Assembly: GCA_903859115.1 (NCBI GenBank)
Contig: CAIOLH010000193.1
Span: forward strand, 1-5,758
Reading direction: 5' to 3'
Source: an uncultured Opitutia bacterium
GTDB lineage: Bacteria; Verrucomicrobiota; Verrucomicrobiae; Opitutales; UBA953
Length of the DNA stretch: 5,758 nucleotides
Part shown: piece after piece, positions 5,209-5,758 of the stretch
How the letters are laid out: every line of letters begins with the position of its first letter
How positions within the stretch are numbered: the first letter of the stretch is position 1
Translations under genes and position numbers: made by a program
Notes under the pieces: model-generated
Told to the model about the DNA's origin: nothing
Seen by the model: only the letters and a program-made list of their open reading frames with translations
Databases searched by the model: none

Positions 5209-5758
5209 ATGAAGATTTATACCCGATATTTTGCTCTCTCGCTGCTGATTTTTTCTTCAGCGCTTTGCCACGCCGCATTGCAAAATGGTAAATTCGAAGT
5301 GTCTATTACCAAAGGCCAATCCTCGCTGATCAACCCCCAATCTATCAAGGAGCCCGCGGTTAAAGGAAAACTCTTTGAGCAGGGCTACAAAGTGGAAACG
5401 AATAAGGACTCCACCATTGAACTTAGTCTTTCAAACGGATCCACCATTTTAGTTAATCCAGAAACCTTGGTCGAAGTTCGAACATTTCGCCAAGTCGCCT
5501 CCAACTTAATTGTGGAAGGTGCTTATCAGAAACTCGATAAAGAGCCATCGCCATCGGTTGTAGAAGTTTTCGTAATCAAAGGAAAAATCATCGGTGAAGT
5601 TAGAAAACTTAATCCTCAATCCTCGTTCACGATTAAATCACCCGCCGGTGTTGCCCGTATTCGTGGTACAGTTTATTCGGTAGAATATTCAAGAAATGAA
5701 ACAACCCGCACTGGTAATATGGAAGTAGCTTGTGTGAAAGGTTCAGTTGAAGTCACGA
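5209..5758 (+). CDS. Secreted FecR-domain protein, 3'-partial
   Basis: The frame opens at ATG 5209 and stays open for 183 codons to the window edge, so the C-terminus is unknown. Residues 1-22 look like a Sec signal peptide: Lys2 and Arg6, a hydrophobic core (about 7-19: YFALSLLIFSSAL), then a probable signal peptidase I site after CHA (20-22). The exported part matches the FecR domain (PF04773 type). A strand-rich region around 59-88 (GYKVETNKDSTIELSLSNG, then ILVNPET) is followed by VIKGKIIGEVRKL (122-134) and the hallmark SPAGVARIRGTVYSVEY (144-160), then VKGSVEV (176-182). Classical FecR proteins are inner-membrane anti-sigma regulators with a cytoplasmic N-terminus. Here the protein begins with a signal peptide instead, so a periplasmic or envelope role is more likely; the exact function is unknown. 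It follows the pfp terminator and has its own candidate promoter, so it is probably a separate transcription unit. A T7 run directly precedes the ATG and there is no Shine-Dalgarno motif. Confidence 0.85.
   Translation, partial: MKIYTRYFALSLLIFSSALCHAALQNGKFEVSITKGQSSLINPQSIKEPAVKGKLFEQGYKVETNKDSTIELSLSNGSTILVNPETLVEVRTFRQVASNLIVEGAYQKLDKEPSPSVVEVFVIKGKIIGEVRKLNPQSSFTIKSPAGVARIRGTVYSVEYSRNETTRTGNMEVACVKGSVEVT

Noticed and set aside
5209..5280. Lipoprotein signal around Cys20 of the FecR-domain protein
   Set aside because: The residues before Cys20 (S-A-L) do not fit a lipobox, which needs Gly, Ala or Ser at -1. CHA followed by Ala fits signal peptidase I better.

Overview
The window looks like an ordinary chromosomal stretch of a Gram-negative-type bacterium with moderate GC. 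All genes lie on the + strand: cinA (5' end cut off by the window edge), holA, purB, a pyrophosphate-type phosphofructokinase gene (pfp), and the first 183 codons of a secreted FecR-domain protein gene. The signal-peptide-bearing FecR-domain protein, the PPi-type phosphofructokinase and the lack of Shine-Dalgarno motifs would fit Verrucomicrobiota (perhaps Opitutae-like). That placement is an inference from remembered protein features, not a demonstrated one.

Layout. Bases 1-1050 encode most of CinA. After 36 bases comes holA (1087-2229), the delta subunit of the DNA polymerase III clamp loader. purB (2252-3682, adenylosuccinate lyase) starts 22 bases after the holA stop. The three probably form one transcription unit. 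A 98-base spacer (3683-3780), unusually rich in inverted repeats, separates purB from pfp (3781-5088). A strong intrinsic terminator (about 5109-5143) closes pfp. A possible sigma70-like promoter (5154-5180) then precedes the FecR-domain gene, which opens at 5209 and runs off the right edge.

Functionally the genes are mostly housekeeping: nucleotide/NAD metabolite salvage (CinA), replication (HolA), purine synthesis (PurB) and glycolysis/gluconeogenesis (PPi-PFK). They do not form one pathway. The shared theme of cinA-holA-purB is growth and nucleotide supply, and their linkage may be only positional. pfp shows a more C-ending codon choice than cinA, consistent with high expression.

I see no mobile element, CRISPR, rRNA, tRNA or defence system, and no evidence for a wholly new system. 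The items most worth a second look are in RNA structure: a hairpin that would bury the holA GTG start codon, and a purB-pfp spacer with tandem inverted repeats that offer two mutually exclusive pairings. Secondary points are the Asn in the nucleotide/PPi-site motif and an approximately 20-residue insertion in the phosphofructokinase, and the actinobacterial-like character of PurB.
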